From Candidatus Peribacteria bacterium (GTDB lineage: Bacteria; Patescibacteriota; Gracilibacteria; UBA1369; LOWO2-01-FULL-3), in contig CALRHQ010000039.1 in NCBI GenBank assembly GCA_943359415.1, forward strand, positions 1-8,834: a DNA stretch of 8,834 bases. Reading direction: 5' to 3'. Every line of letters starts with the position of its first letter. The first letter of the stretch is position 1. The translations under genes and the position numbers were made by a program. Under the pieces are notes generated by a model. That model made no database searches, was not told where the DNA came from, and saw nothing but the letters and a program-made list of their open reading frames with translations. Below are positions 1 to 5,631 of this stretch, piece by piece.

Positions 1-1224
1 TCTTCTATTATCAGCAAAATCGATATCAATATCAGGCATACTTATTCTTTCAGGATTTAGAAATCTTTCGAAGAAAAGTCCATAGGCAATAGGATCAACA
101 TCGGTAATATTCAACGACCACGCAATAATAGACCCGGCAGCGGAACCTCTTCCAGGTCCAACTACAATATCTTTACTTTTTGCATATCTTACGAAATCTG
201 AAACAATCAAAAAGTAGGTGTCAAACCCCATACTATTCACAGTTTTAAGTTCATATTCCAAACGTTCAGTATAGTTTGCAGGAACCTCTTTTGGTGCACA
301 TCTATTTTTAAGTCCTTCAACGCAAAGTTCTCTCAAATAATCTTCAGCTTTTTCATTTTGAGGAGTTTTAAAAGAGGGGATTAAGTTTTTTCCAAAATCC
401 AAATGCACATTGCACATTTCAGCAACCTTCAAGGTGTTTTCTATAGCTCCTGGAAAATCAACCATCGCCTTTTCCATTTGTTTTATATCAGGTATCGAAA
501 AATCACCCACATACCTCATTCTGTTTTCATCATTTACATTTGTTTGAGTTTGTATACAAAGCATGATGTCATGTACTTCGCTATCTTCAGGCCTTGGATA
601 ATGAGAATCATTTGTTAAAACAATCAAAATGTCATACTCGGCAGCTAATTGTTTAATTTTTTGATTTACAATGTTTTGCTCTTCCATAAGAGGGTGATCC
701 TGTATTTCAAAAAAATAATTTTCTTTTCCAAAAATATCGATATAAGTTTTTACAACATTATGAATTTCTTCTTCATTTCCTGATAAAATAGCACGAGGTA
801 ATTGCGCTGTTATACATCCACTTAAAGCAATAAGCCCTTCGCCATGCGCTTTCAAAAGTCCAAGATCTACTCTTGGCTTATAATAAAATCCTTCCAAGTG
901 AGCCTGTGTAACAAGCTTAAGTAAATTATGATAACCTACATTATTTTTAGCCAATACAGTCAAATGATAAGGTCTATTGTCGATTTTCGCTTCTTTATCA
1001 AATCTTGTTCTCGGCGCGATATACATTTCACATCCCAAAATAGGCTTTATTCCGTTTGCCATACAGGCATCATAAAGCTCAATCAATCCATAAGTTACAC
1101 CATGGTCAGTTAGAGCGGCAGCTGGATACCCAAGCTCTTTTGCTCGCAAAACAATATCTTTAGGACTTCCAAATCCATCAAGCAGACTATAATGAGAATG
1201 ACAATGTAGATTTACAAAAGACAT
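1..1224 (-). CDS. dnaE: DNA polymerase III alpha subunit, N-terminal part (runs off the left edge)
   Basis: Replicative C-family DNA polymerase. The frame stays open for 408 codons and continues beyond base 1, so this is the amino-terminal third or so of a protein usually over 1,000 residues. The PHP domain comes first: HCHSHYSLLDG at residues 7-17, TDHG at 39-42, GCE at 64-66, GYHN at 97-100, SGC at 135-137 and NDSH at 205-208. All nine positions that bind metals in proofreading-type PHP domains look present (H7, H9, D16, H41, E66, H99, C137, D206, H208). The start of the polymerase core follows: VGPGRGSAAGS near residues 345-355, then MPDIDIDF at 396-403, whose D398 and D400 match the first two catalytic aspartates of E. 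coli DnaE (D401, D403). The third catalytic aspartate lies outside the window. The ATG shares its A with the hit stop codon (TAATG), so translation is probably coupled to hit. Confidence 0.97.
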   Translation of the reverse strand, partial: MSFVNLHCHSHYSLLDGFGSPKDIVLRAKELGYPAAALTDHGVTYGLIELYDACMANGIKPILGCEMYIAPRTRFDKEAKIDNRPYHLTVLAKNNVGYHNLLKLVTQAHLEGFYYKPRVDLGLLKAHGEGLIALSGCITAQLPRAILSGNEEEIHNVVKTYIDIFGKENYFFEIQDHPLMEEQNIVNQKIKQLAAEYDILIVLTNDSHYPRPEDSEVHDIMLCIQTQTNVNDENRMRYVGDFSIPDIKQMEKAMVDFPGAIENTLKVAEMCNVHLDFGKNLIPSFKTPQNEKAEDYLRELCVEGLKNRCAPKEVPANYTERLEYELKTVNSMGFDTYFLIVSDFVRYAKSKDIVVGPGRGSAAGSIIAWSLNITDVDPIAYGLFFERFLNPERISMPDIDIDFADNRR

Positions 1225-1550
1225 TAGTTTTGAGAAAACTTAGAAAGTAGATGCACATGTATATGAAAAATTTCTTGTCCACCTTCTTTTCCGACATTTA
1301 CATGAAGGTTATATCCTTTGAGGCCAAGCTTATCCGCAATTTTTTTACAAGCAAGGAAGAGTTTTCCGATCAAATGAGTATGAGAATCTTCCATTTCCGC
1401 AATCGACGCAATATGTTTTTTTGGAACAGCAAGTAAATGAGTTACAGCCTTCGGATTTATATCTTTAAAAATAACTAAATCCTCATCTTCATACAAAAAT
1501 TCAGTGCCGAGTTCTCCTGCGGAAATTTTACAAAAAATACAATCAGGCAT
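1224..1550 (-). CDS. HIT-family (HINT-like) nucleotide hydrolase/transferase
   Basis: A 108-residue protein of the histidine triad superfamily, HINT branch. It probably hydrolyses purine nucleoside phosphoramidates or aminoacyl adenylates in the cytoplasm. The protein shows CIFC at 4-7 (a zinc-ligand pair in many HINT proteins), FKDINPKAVTHLLAVPKKH at 28-46, N85, GGQE at 90-93 and the catalytic triad H96-I-H98-V-H100. It stops soon after the triad and lacks the longer tail with a Gly-Pro-Met ending of E. coli HinT. The gene lies 67 bases after the sigma4/HARE gene on the same strand and overlaps dnaE by one base, so the three may be cotranscribed. No Shine-Dalgarno sequence precedes the ATG; the 20 bases before it are nearly all A and T. 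The family call is firm but the substrate is unknown. Confidence 0.95.
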   Translation of the reverse strand: MPDCIFCKISAGELGTEFLYEDEDLVIFKDINPKAVTHLLAVPKKHIASIAEMEDSHTHLIGKLFLACKKIADKLGLKGYNLHVNVGKEGGQEIFHIHVHLLSKFSQN

Positions 1551-1617
1551 ATTTAAAAATATTAAATCAACAAAAGGATTCTAAATAATAATCCCGAATA
1601 AAGAAAGGATTTGAAAT

Positions 1618-2694
1618 TTACTTTTTACCTTTTCTGTTTTCGTCTAGTGTGTAAACTGCTCGACCAACTCTGACAAATTGTGAATTTTTTTGCAAATTTA
1701 GAGAGATTGTGCCTTTCTTAACATGTCTTTGAGCAAGCACACCTTCTATAATTTCCTGTTTTGTCATAGGGCTCTTTTTCATCAACAAACCTTCAATGAT
1801 GTCTGCAACAGTTCCTTTTTCATATCCAAATTCTTTAAGAGCGTATAGTCCACGTCCGACAAGAACAAATTGATCGTATCTGATAAGTTCGTTATGAACA
1901 GCTTGAGTAGTAACAACTTTTTTATCAAAACCAGATTCAGAAATTCTATTTGCGATTTCAACGAAATGTAGAGGAGCCTTTGCTCTCTTTAGAACGATAT
2001 AAGCTTTATCTCTAATACTTCTTGGATTGATATGTCTCCAAGACATAAGACCAAATCCTTCAGGAGTAACTTTGATTCTTTTATCAACTTCAAGACATGA
2101 AGCAACCATAGGATCGCTATAAGATTCCACCTTATCTCCCAAAAATTGTTTGATTTGAACAACAAGTTTCGATTCAGGAAGCAAGTCATTTTTCTTTTTA
2201 AGAACTTTTACTCCGGCTTCAGCAATAGAAGTAACAGTCAAAAGATTAATTTCTTTAAATCTCCAGAATGGATCATAAATATTTGTCTTTTCAGCTTCTT
2301 CAACATGAAGATTTATATTTAAAGCAAGTCTTATAATATTTGCATCAAGATTTTCTTTTGAACCGATTGCATTCAATATTTTAGCAATAAGTTTTGTTTC
2401 AACCATAACTCCACCACTTTCTTTTAATACCTGATCAGCGACTTCATTTATAAGATTAAGTCTTGTTGTTTGAACAGTTCTTCTAAGCTTTCCAAGTGCA
2501 ATTTTTTCGATCTGTCTTATTCTTTCTCTTGTAACAGAAAAAGATTGACCAATACTTTCAAGAGTTCTTCTAGGCTTATTGTCTAGACTGAAACGTTGCA
2601 CGACAACATCTTTCTCCTTTTGAGTTAGAACCATAAACATTTCCTCTACAACCTCTGCAAGGTTTACCTTCTGAGATTCGTTAGTATTAGTCAT
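1618..2694 (-). CDS. Sigma-70 region 4 protein with tandem HARE-type winged helices
   Basis: A 358-residue protein, probably a transcription regulator acting at RNA polymerase. Residues 23-75 match sigma-70 region 4: LTQKEKDVVVQRF, TLESIGQSF and VTRERIRQIEKIALGKLR closely follow the end of E. coli RpoD, the part that reads the -35 element. No region 2 or 3 is present, so it should not melt a -10 box alone. The rest reads as four repeated units of about 65-75 residues, each with helices followed by a beta wing: roughly 82-150, 152-222, 225-289 and 293-352. The last two are clearest, with wings FVLVGRGLYAL (276-286) and FVRVGRAVYTL (340-350), and resemble the HARE-HTH fold of the delta subunit RpoE. 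The four-repeat reading comes from inspection by eye. It has its own near-consensus promoter. It could act as a sigma accessory factor, an anti-sigma-like competitor or a promoter-specific activator; the sequence does not decide. Confidence 0.85.
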   Translation of the reverse strand: MTNTNESQKVNLAEVVEEMFMVLTQKEKDVVVQRFSLDNKPRRTLESIGQSFSVTRERIRQIEKIALGKLRRTVQTTRLNLINEVADQVLKESGGVMVETKLIAKILNAIGSKENLDANIIRLALNINLHVEEAEKTNIYDPFWRFKEINLLTVTSIAEAGVKVLKKKNDLLPESKLVVQIKQFLGDKVESYSDPMVASCLEVDKRIKVTPEGFGLMSWRHINPRSIRDKAYIVLKRAKAPLHFVEIANRISESGFDKKVVTTQAVHNELIRYDQFVLVGRGLYALKEFGYEKGTVADIIEGLLMKKSPMTKQEIIEGVLAQRHVKKGTISLNLQKNSQFVRVGRAVYTLDENRKGKK

Positions 2695-2742
2695 AATTAC
2701 TATTTTATTTTTAATTCTTGACTGAATTTTAGTCCGGAAGAG

Positions 2743-2771
2743 AGAATATTCGCTCTTAATTCAATTGTCAA
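2743..2771 (-). promoter_or_regulatory. Sigma-70 promoter of the sigma4/HARE gene
   Basis: Read on the minus strand, a perfect -35 TTGACA (2766-2771) is followed by a 17-base spacer and a -10 TATTCT (2743-2748). Transcription should begin near 2736, giving a leader of about 40 bases. The palindrome GAATATTC (2744-2751) overlaps the -10, and a weak inverted repeat GACT/AGTC lies in the leader (2720-2734). Neither is proof of regulation, but a repressor bound at the palindrome would block this promoter. Confidence 0.85.
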
Positions 2772-2885
2772 GCAAGAAATTTGATTAAAGTGCAATATTG
2801 TTTCATAGAGATATTCTCCAGAAAAGCGACAAGCTTACACCTTGCAAAACAATAAGTCAAAGAAAATTACATTTAATTTTTCATG
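2772..2885. other. Intergenic spacer between divergent promoters
   Basis: This stretch separates the minus-strand sigma4/HARE promoter from the plus-strand tRNA-Leu promoter. I see no convincing gene or structured RNA in it. It holds a short inverted repeat GAGA-TAT-TCTC (2808-2818). The minus-strand copy of its GAGAATAT recurs on the plus strand at 2742-2749, within the sigma4/HARE promoter. Confidence 0.5.
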
Positions 2886-2913
2886 TTGCAATTTAGATGG
2901 CTATAAGTAAAAT
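2886..2913 (+). promoter_or_regulatory. Promoter of tRNA-Leu
   Basis: TTGCAA (2886-2891, four of six matches to TTGACA) is followed by a 16-base spacer and TAAAAT (2908-2913, five of six matches to TATAAT). The expected start near 2920 leaves about 14 bases of leader for RNase P to remove before the mature 5' end at 2934. Confidence 0.65.
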
Positions 2914-2933
2914 GATATCGCTTTAGAAAATAT

Positions 2934-3018
2934 GGGCAGATGGTGGAACTGGTAGACACGCTAGCCTTAGGAGCTAGTGGCGCAAGTCATGAGGGTTCAA
3001 GTCCCTCTCTGCCCACCA
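2934..3018 (+). tRNA. tRNA-Leu, anticodon UAG
   Basis: A complete type II tRNA of 85 bases. The acceptor arms GGGCAGA (2934-2940) and TCTGCCC (3008-3014) pair fully, followed by discriminator A and an encoded CCA (3016-3018). The D arm GTG...CAC carries the usual GG. The anticodon arm CTAGC-CTTAGGA-GCTAG gives anticodon TAG, reading CUA and other CUN leucine codons. The variable arm forms a short hairpin, TGGC-GCAA-GTCA, as expected for leucine tRNAs. The T arm is GAGGG-TTCAAGT-CCCTC. It stands alone and is convergent with nadC. Confidence 0.98.
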
Positions 3019-3028
3019 CGCGATTGAT

Positions 3029-3057
3029 AAGAAAACTTTTAGAAAAAGTTTTCTTTT
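3029..3057. terminator. Hairpin terminator between tRNA-Leu and nadC
   Basis: The arms AAGAAAACTTT (3029-3039) and AAAGTTTTCTT (3045-3055) are perfect reverse complements of 11 bases around the loop TAGAA; one more T-A pair can close the loop to three bases. On the plus strand the hairpin ends in a run of four T, so it can stop tRNA transcription. It sits between two convergent genes and probably also stops nadC transcription, though the minus-strand T run (TT after the stem) is weak. Confidence 0.7.
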
Positions 3058-3084
3058 GATGAAAAGTAATAAGTCCATCTAGTC

Positions 3085-4053
3085 TCACCCTATCTTCAGA
3101 CTCATATCAGCACTCCTAGCTCCATTAGTAAGGCAACCCATAGAAAGTATGTCTACTCCAGTTTTTGCATATTCAATAATGTTATCCTCGTTTATCCCGC
3201 CAGAAGCCTCGAAAAGTAGATTTTCGTGTAATCCAGCATCCTTCAAAGCGGAAATAGTATCTGAAATTTCAGCTGGCTTCATATTGTCCAACATTATAAC
3301 TCCAATAGTCTGCAAAGAGTCATCAGACAAGAATTTCGCAAATCCTTCCGCACATTTAAGCGCTTCTTCCTTGTTTTCCACTTCTATTTCAATAAACCTG
3401 CTGTCTAAATTCGCATTTTTCAGTCTATCAAAAACAATATCAAAGTCCCTACCAATGATGTCGAGATGAGTGTCTTTTATCAAGACAGCATCAGCTAAAT
3501 TCATTCTATGCGTACCACCACCACCAACCAAAACAGCTTTTTTATCAATAAGTCCCCACAAAGTTTTTCTAGTAGGGCAGACCAAAACATCATAATTTTT
3601 CACTTTGTCGACAATTTCATTTGTAAAAGTCGCAACACCGCTCATCCTCATAAGTAAATTCAAAATAGTTCTCTCGACAGCCAAAATATCATGAGAATAA
3701 GCCTTAATCTCAATAATCACATCGCCAGTTTTTACGAAATCTCCATCTTTAAATTTAAAATCAATTTCAAATCCTCCTTTAAGGCTTGGTCTGAAAGCAG
3801 GATCACTATCTACAAGGAAATATTTTACCTCAGCTATTCCAGCCAAAATAGCATCACTTTTCGCAACAATTTTCGCATTCACTTTTGAAAAATCTTTAAA
3901 AAGAATATTTGTAGTTATATCGCCACGGCCGGAAAGGTCTTTCTCAAGTTCCAAAAACGTATACCTGAAAACCCACTGCTTGTAAGCGTTATTATCCAAA
4001 CTAAGGAAGTTCGAAACCTTATGTGTGTATCCTCTAATCGTTTGTCTGTCCAT
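3085..4053 (-). CDS. nadC: Quinolinate phosphoribosyltransferase (nicotinate-nucleotide pyrophosphorylase, carboxylating)
   Basis: Makes nicotinate mononucleotide, carbon dioxide and pyrophosphate from quinolinate and PRPP, the step after NadA in de novo NAD synthesis. From the ATG at 4053 it has 322 residues. Family landmarks are all present: GRGDITT near 42-48, ERTILNLLMRMSGVAT at 127-142, TRKT at 161-164 followed by GGGGTHRMNLADAVLIKDTH (residues 177-196), IEVEN at 223-227, MLDNM at 254-258 and EASGGI at 282-287. The basic residues that hold the substrates (R128, R162, K163, H182, R183, K193) are in place. About 15-20 residues precede the usual family start, a modest extension. An in-frame TTG at 4080 would add nine residues; I prefer the ATG. 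The gene overlaps the end of nadA by 20 bases with no Shine-Dalgarno sequence, so translational coupling is likely. The stop is TGA, followed two codons later by an in-frame TAG. Confidence 0.96.
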   Translation of the reverse strand: MDRQTIRGYTHKVSNFLSLDNNAYKQWVFRYTFLELEKDLSGRGDITTNILFKDFSKVNAKIVAKSDAILAGIAEVKYFLVDSDPAFRPSLKGGFEIDFKFKDGDFVKTGDVIIEIKAYSHDILAVERTILNLLMRMSGVATFTNEIVDKVKNYDVLVCPTRKTLWGLIDKKAVLVGGGGTHRMNLADAVLIKDTHLDIIGRDFDIVFDRLKNANLDSRFIEIEVENKEEALKCAEGFAKFLSDDSLQTIGVIMLDNMKPAEISDTISALKDAGLHENLLFEASGGINEDNIIEYAKTGVDILSMGCLTNGARSADMSLKIG

Positions 4054-4972
4054 TTTTTGTGAGTTCAAACATTTTATCAAACGCTTTAAGTGCCTTTTCT
4101 GTTACATCCTTCGGAACTGTGATAACAAATTTCTCTTCCTTAAGGCATTTAAGAACAGATTCTATAGTATTTTTCTTCATATCAAAACAGAAATTGCACA
4201 CTCCATGGAAATTCTTGTCCGGAACTTCTTTTTTTAATCTCTCTACCATTCCGCATTCTGTAAGCACAATAAAGTCTTTTGCTGGATCTTTCTTAGCACA
4301 ATTTATCATTTCTGAAGTACTTGCAACATGATCGGCAGATTCCAGAATTTCATTTCTGGATTCAGGATGCGCAATTATTTTAGCATTACCATATTCTTTT
4401 TTAGCTTCATAAAGTAATTCCTTCGTCAAAAAATCATGAATAGGGCAATATCCATCAAAAGCAATAATTTTCTTTTCCGGCACTTGTTTCTCGACATATT
4501 TAGCCAAATTTTTATCAGGAACAAAAATAATCTCATTTCCATCAAGTCCTCTTACTATATCCACAGCACTAGAAGAAGTACAGACTGCATCAGACAGAGC
4601 TTTTATTTCCGCCGATGAATTTATATAAGTTACAACTTTTGCCTTTGGATGTTTCTTTTTCAATGCAATCAAGTCTTCTGGTTTTAGCATATCAGCCATT
4701 GCGCAACCCGCATCATAGAAGGGGATTATCACTTTTTTCCCTGGATTGAGTATATACGCACTTTCAGCCATAAAATTAACTCCGCAAAAAACAATTATGT
4801 CAGCTTTTGTGTTTTTAGCCTCCATACAAAGCTTCAAAGAATCACCAATAAAATCAGCAACCTCATAGATTTCAGGTTTCTGATAATTATGCACCAAAAT
4901 TACCGCATTTTTAGCCTTTTTAAGTCTTTTTATTTCTTCAAATATTTTTTGTTGCTCAGCAGTAAAAATCAT
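4034..4972 (-). CDS. nadA: Quinolinate synthase A (4Fe-4S)
   Basis: Condenses iminoaspartate with dihydroxyacetone phosphate to quinolinate in the cytoplasm, using an oxygen-sensitive 4Fe-4S cluster. From the ATG at 4972 it has 312 residues in the three-fold pseudo-repeat of the family: NAVILVHNYQ (22-31), CGVNFMAESA (63-72), GCAMADM (89-95), YINSSAEIKALSD (116-128), CTSSSAVDIV (131-140), PDKNL (152-156), GYCPIHD (174-180), AHPES (201-205), STSEMI (218-223) and CFDMKKNT (262-269). The three cluster cysteines should be C90, C176 and C262, spaced 86 and 86 as in characterised enzymes (87 and 86 in the Pyrococcus protein). The usual AHPEC reads AHPES here; that cysteine is not a cluster ligand. 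An in-frame TTG at 4999 lies upstream of the likely transcription start, so the ATG is preferred. No aspartate oxidase or dehydrogenase gene, needed for the substrate, is in the window. Confidence 0.96.
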   Translation of the reverse strand: MIFTAEQQKIFEEIKRLKKAKNAVILVHNYQKPEIYEVADFIGDSLKLCMEAKNTKADIIVFCGVNFMAESAYILNPGKKVIIPFYDAGCAMADMLKPEDLIALKKKHPKAKVVTYINSSAEIKALSDAVCTSSSAVDIVRGLDGNEIIFVPDKNLAKYVEKQVPEKKIIAFDGYCPIHDFLTKELLYEAKKEYGNAKIIAHPESRNEILESADHVASTSEMINCAKKDPAKDFIVLTECGMVERLKKEVPDKNFHGVCNFCFDMKKNTIESVLKCLKEEKFVITVPKDVTEKALKAFDKMFELTKNGQTND

Positions 4973-4984
4973 AAAGATAGTTAC

Positions 4985-4990
4985 ATTATA
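4985..4990 (-). promoter_or_regulatory. -10 box before nadA
   Basis: A perfect TATAAT on the minus strand ends 12 bases before the nadA ATG and follows the stop of the upstream gene at 5007. A start about seven bases downstream would leave a leader of only five or six bases. No good -35 lies at 16-18 bases spacing (AATGTA at 17), so strength is uncertain. It would allow nadA-nadC expression apart from the upstream gene. Confidence 0.5.
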
Positions 4991-5006
4991 TCGAGACAAA
5001 AAAAGT

Positions 5007-5504
5007 CTACATTACACCGTGTACAAAACGCAACCAAAGAGTTTTCATAGCCTCATAACCTGCTTTTGCAAGCATCGCCAAAATACCTCTAAGTTCTCTG
5101 ATTTTCTTCATAACATTATTAAGCTCAAAGAAGTTGTCTCTTTTTCCAACCATTTTCATAGCCTTTTTATGCAAGTATTTTATTTCCTTCTCTATTTCTG
5201 TTTTAATTTGCATCCTCATCTTTGATTCGGCGGGAATATTATTCAACAAAGCCGCTTTGACTTGAGCATAAGTCATTCCGCTTATCATACCCTGCTTTCC
5301 GCTATCTTTTCTTGAAGAATTCACTTCGGAAACTTCACCTGTCGCTTCGACAGATTCAATTCCTTCAATAGCCTCAAGGGCTTCTTTTCCGGCAGAAACA
5401 GCCTCCTTTACCTCACGCGACTCTTTTTGCGTGGATTTTTCCGGAGTTTTCCCTTCCGGAGTTGAATACACCTCAGATGGCCTTAATTGTGAGCTATCGG
5501 ACAC
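5007..5504 (-). CDS. Uncharacterised small helical protein with disordered N-terminus
   Basis: I do not recognise this 165-residue protein. Residues 1-72 are rich in S, E, K, T and G and look disordered, with a short acidic helical stretch at 31-56. Residues 73-165 look like a compact helical domain. It contains basic helices KTEIEKEIKYLHKKAMKMV (101-119) and LNNVMKKIRELRGILAMLAKAGYEAMKTLW (128-157) and ends LWLRFVHGVM. The aromatic C-terminal tail looks conserved; I have only a vague impression of similar endings in uncharacterised Patescibacteria proteins. There is no signal peptide or clear membrane segment. The start is GTG; an in-frame TGA lies six codons upstream and no Met occurs before residue 73. 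A perfect consensus promoter 27 bases upstream suggests strong expression. It lies just ahead of nadA, but a -10 box separates the two, so a role in NAD synthesis is not implied. Confidence 0.75.
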   Translation of the reverse strand: MSDSSQLRPSEVYSTPEGKTPEKSTQKESREVKEAVSAGKEALEAIEGIESVEATGEVSEVNSSRKDSGKQGMISGMTYAQVKAALLNNIPAESKMRMQIKTEIEKEIKYLHKKAMKMVGKRDNFFELNNVMKKIRELRGILAMLAKAGYEAMKTLWLRFVHGVM

Positions 5505-5530
5505 TTTTATAAAGTTAAATCACTCTCACC

Positions 5531-5559
5531 ATTATAGATCAATAAAACGAAAATGTCAA
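5531..5559 (-). promoter_or_regulatory. Perfect consensus promoter of the 165-residue protein gene
   Basis: On the minus strand, TTGACA (5554-5559), a 17-base spacer and TATAAT (5531-5536) match the sigma-70 consensus at all twelve positions. Transcription should start near 5524, about 20 bases before the GTG at 5504. This is the best promoter in the window, striking for a gene of unknown function. Confidence 0.9.
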
Positions 5560-5579
5560 TTTACGTGTTGACAATTTAC
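5554..5579. repeat. Direct and inverted repeat between the divergent promoters
   Basis: TGTCAATTTAC (5554-5564) and TGACAATTTAC (5569-5579) differ at one base and lie 15 bases apart. The same stretch is also an inverted pair, TGTCAA-N8-TTGACA (5554-5573), because it holds the two opposed -35 boxes. The inverted pair follows from the promoters; the shared CAATTTAC does not, and could be a binding site for a regulator of both genes. Confidence 0.55.
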
Positions 5580-5596
5580 AAAATCTATAGTTAAAT
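5568..5596 (+). promoter_or_regulatory. Promoter of the 149-residue protein gene
   Basis: TTGACA (5568-5573) is perfect, followed by a 17-base spacer and TTAAAT (5591-5596, four of six matches to TATAAT). The start would be near 5603, giving a leader of about 29 bases before the ATG at 5632. Its -35 lies eight bases from the -35 of the opposite promoter, so the two polymerases would compete for or share this region. Confidence 0.65.
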
Positions 5597-5631
5597 ATTA
5601 ATTCTAGGAAAAAAGTACTAAATTCAAGAAT

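Noticed and set aside
403..1113. Plus-strand frames of 61-71 codons at the left end
   Set aside because: They lie opposite dnaE, which is continuous and carries family motifs throughout.
1551..1617. Separate promoter or attenuator before hit
   Set aside because: TAATAT lies eight bases before the ATG but no -35 is convincing. AATCC/GGATT/AATCC can form rival five-base stems, which is too weak in AT-rich DNA to call.
4054..4080. TTG start for nadC at 4080 giving 331 residues
   Set aside because: The ATG at 4053 keeps every family motif, and the TTG would add nine residues to a protein that is already longer at the N-terminus than usual.
4973..4999. TTG start for nadA at 4999 giving 321 residues
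   Set aside because: The ATG at 4972 fits the family start, and the TTG lies upstream of the transcription start expected from TATAAT at 4985-4990.
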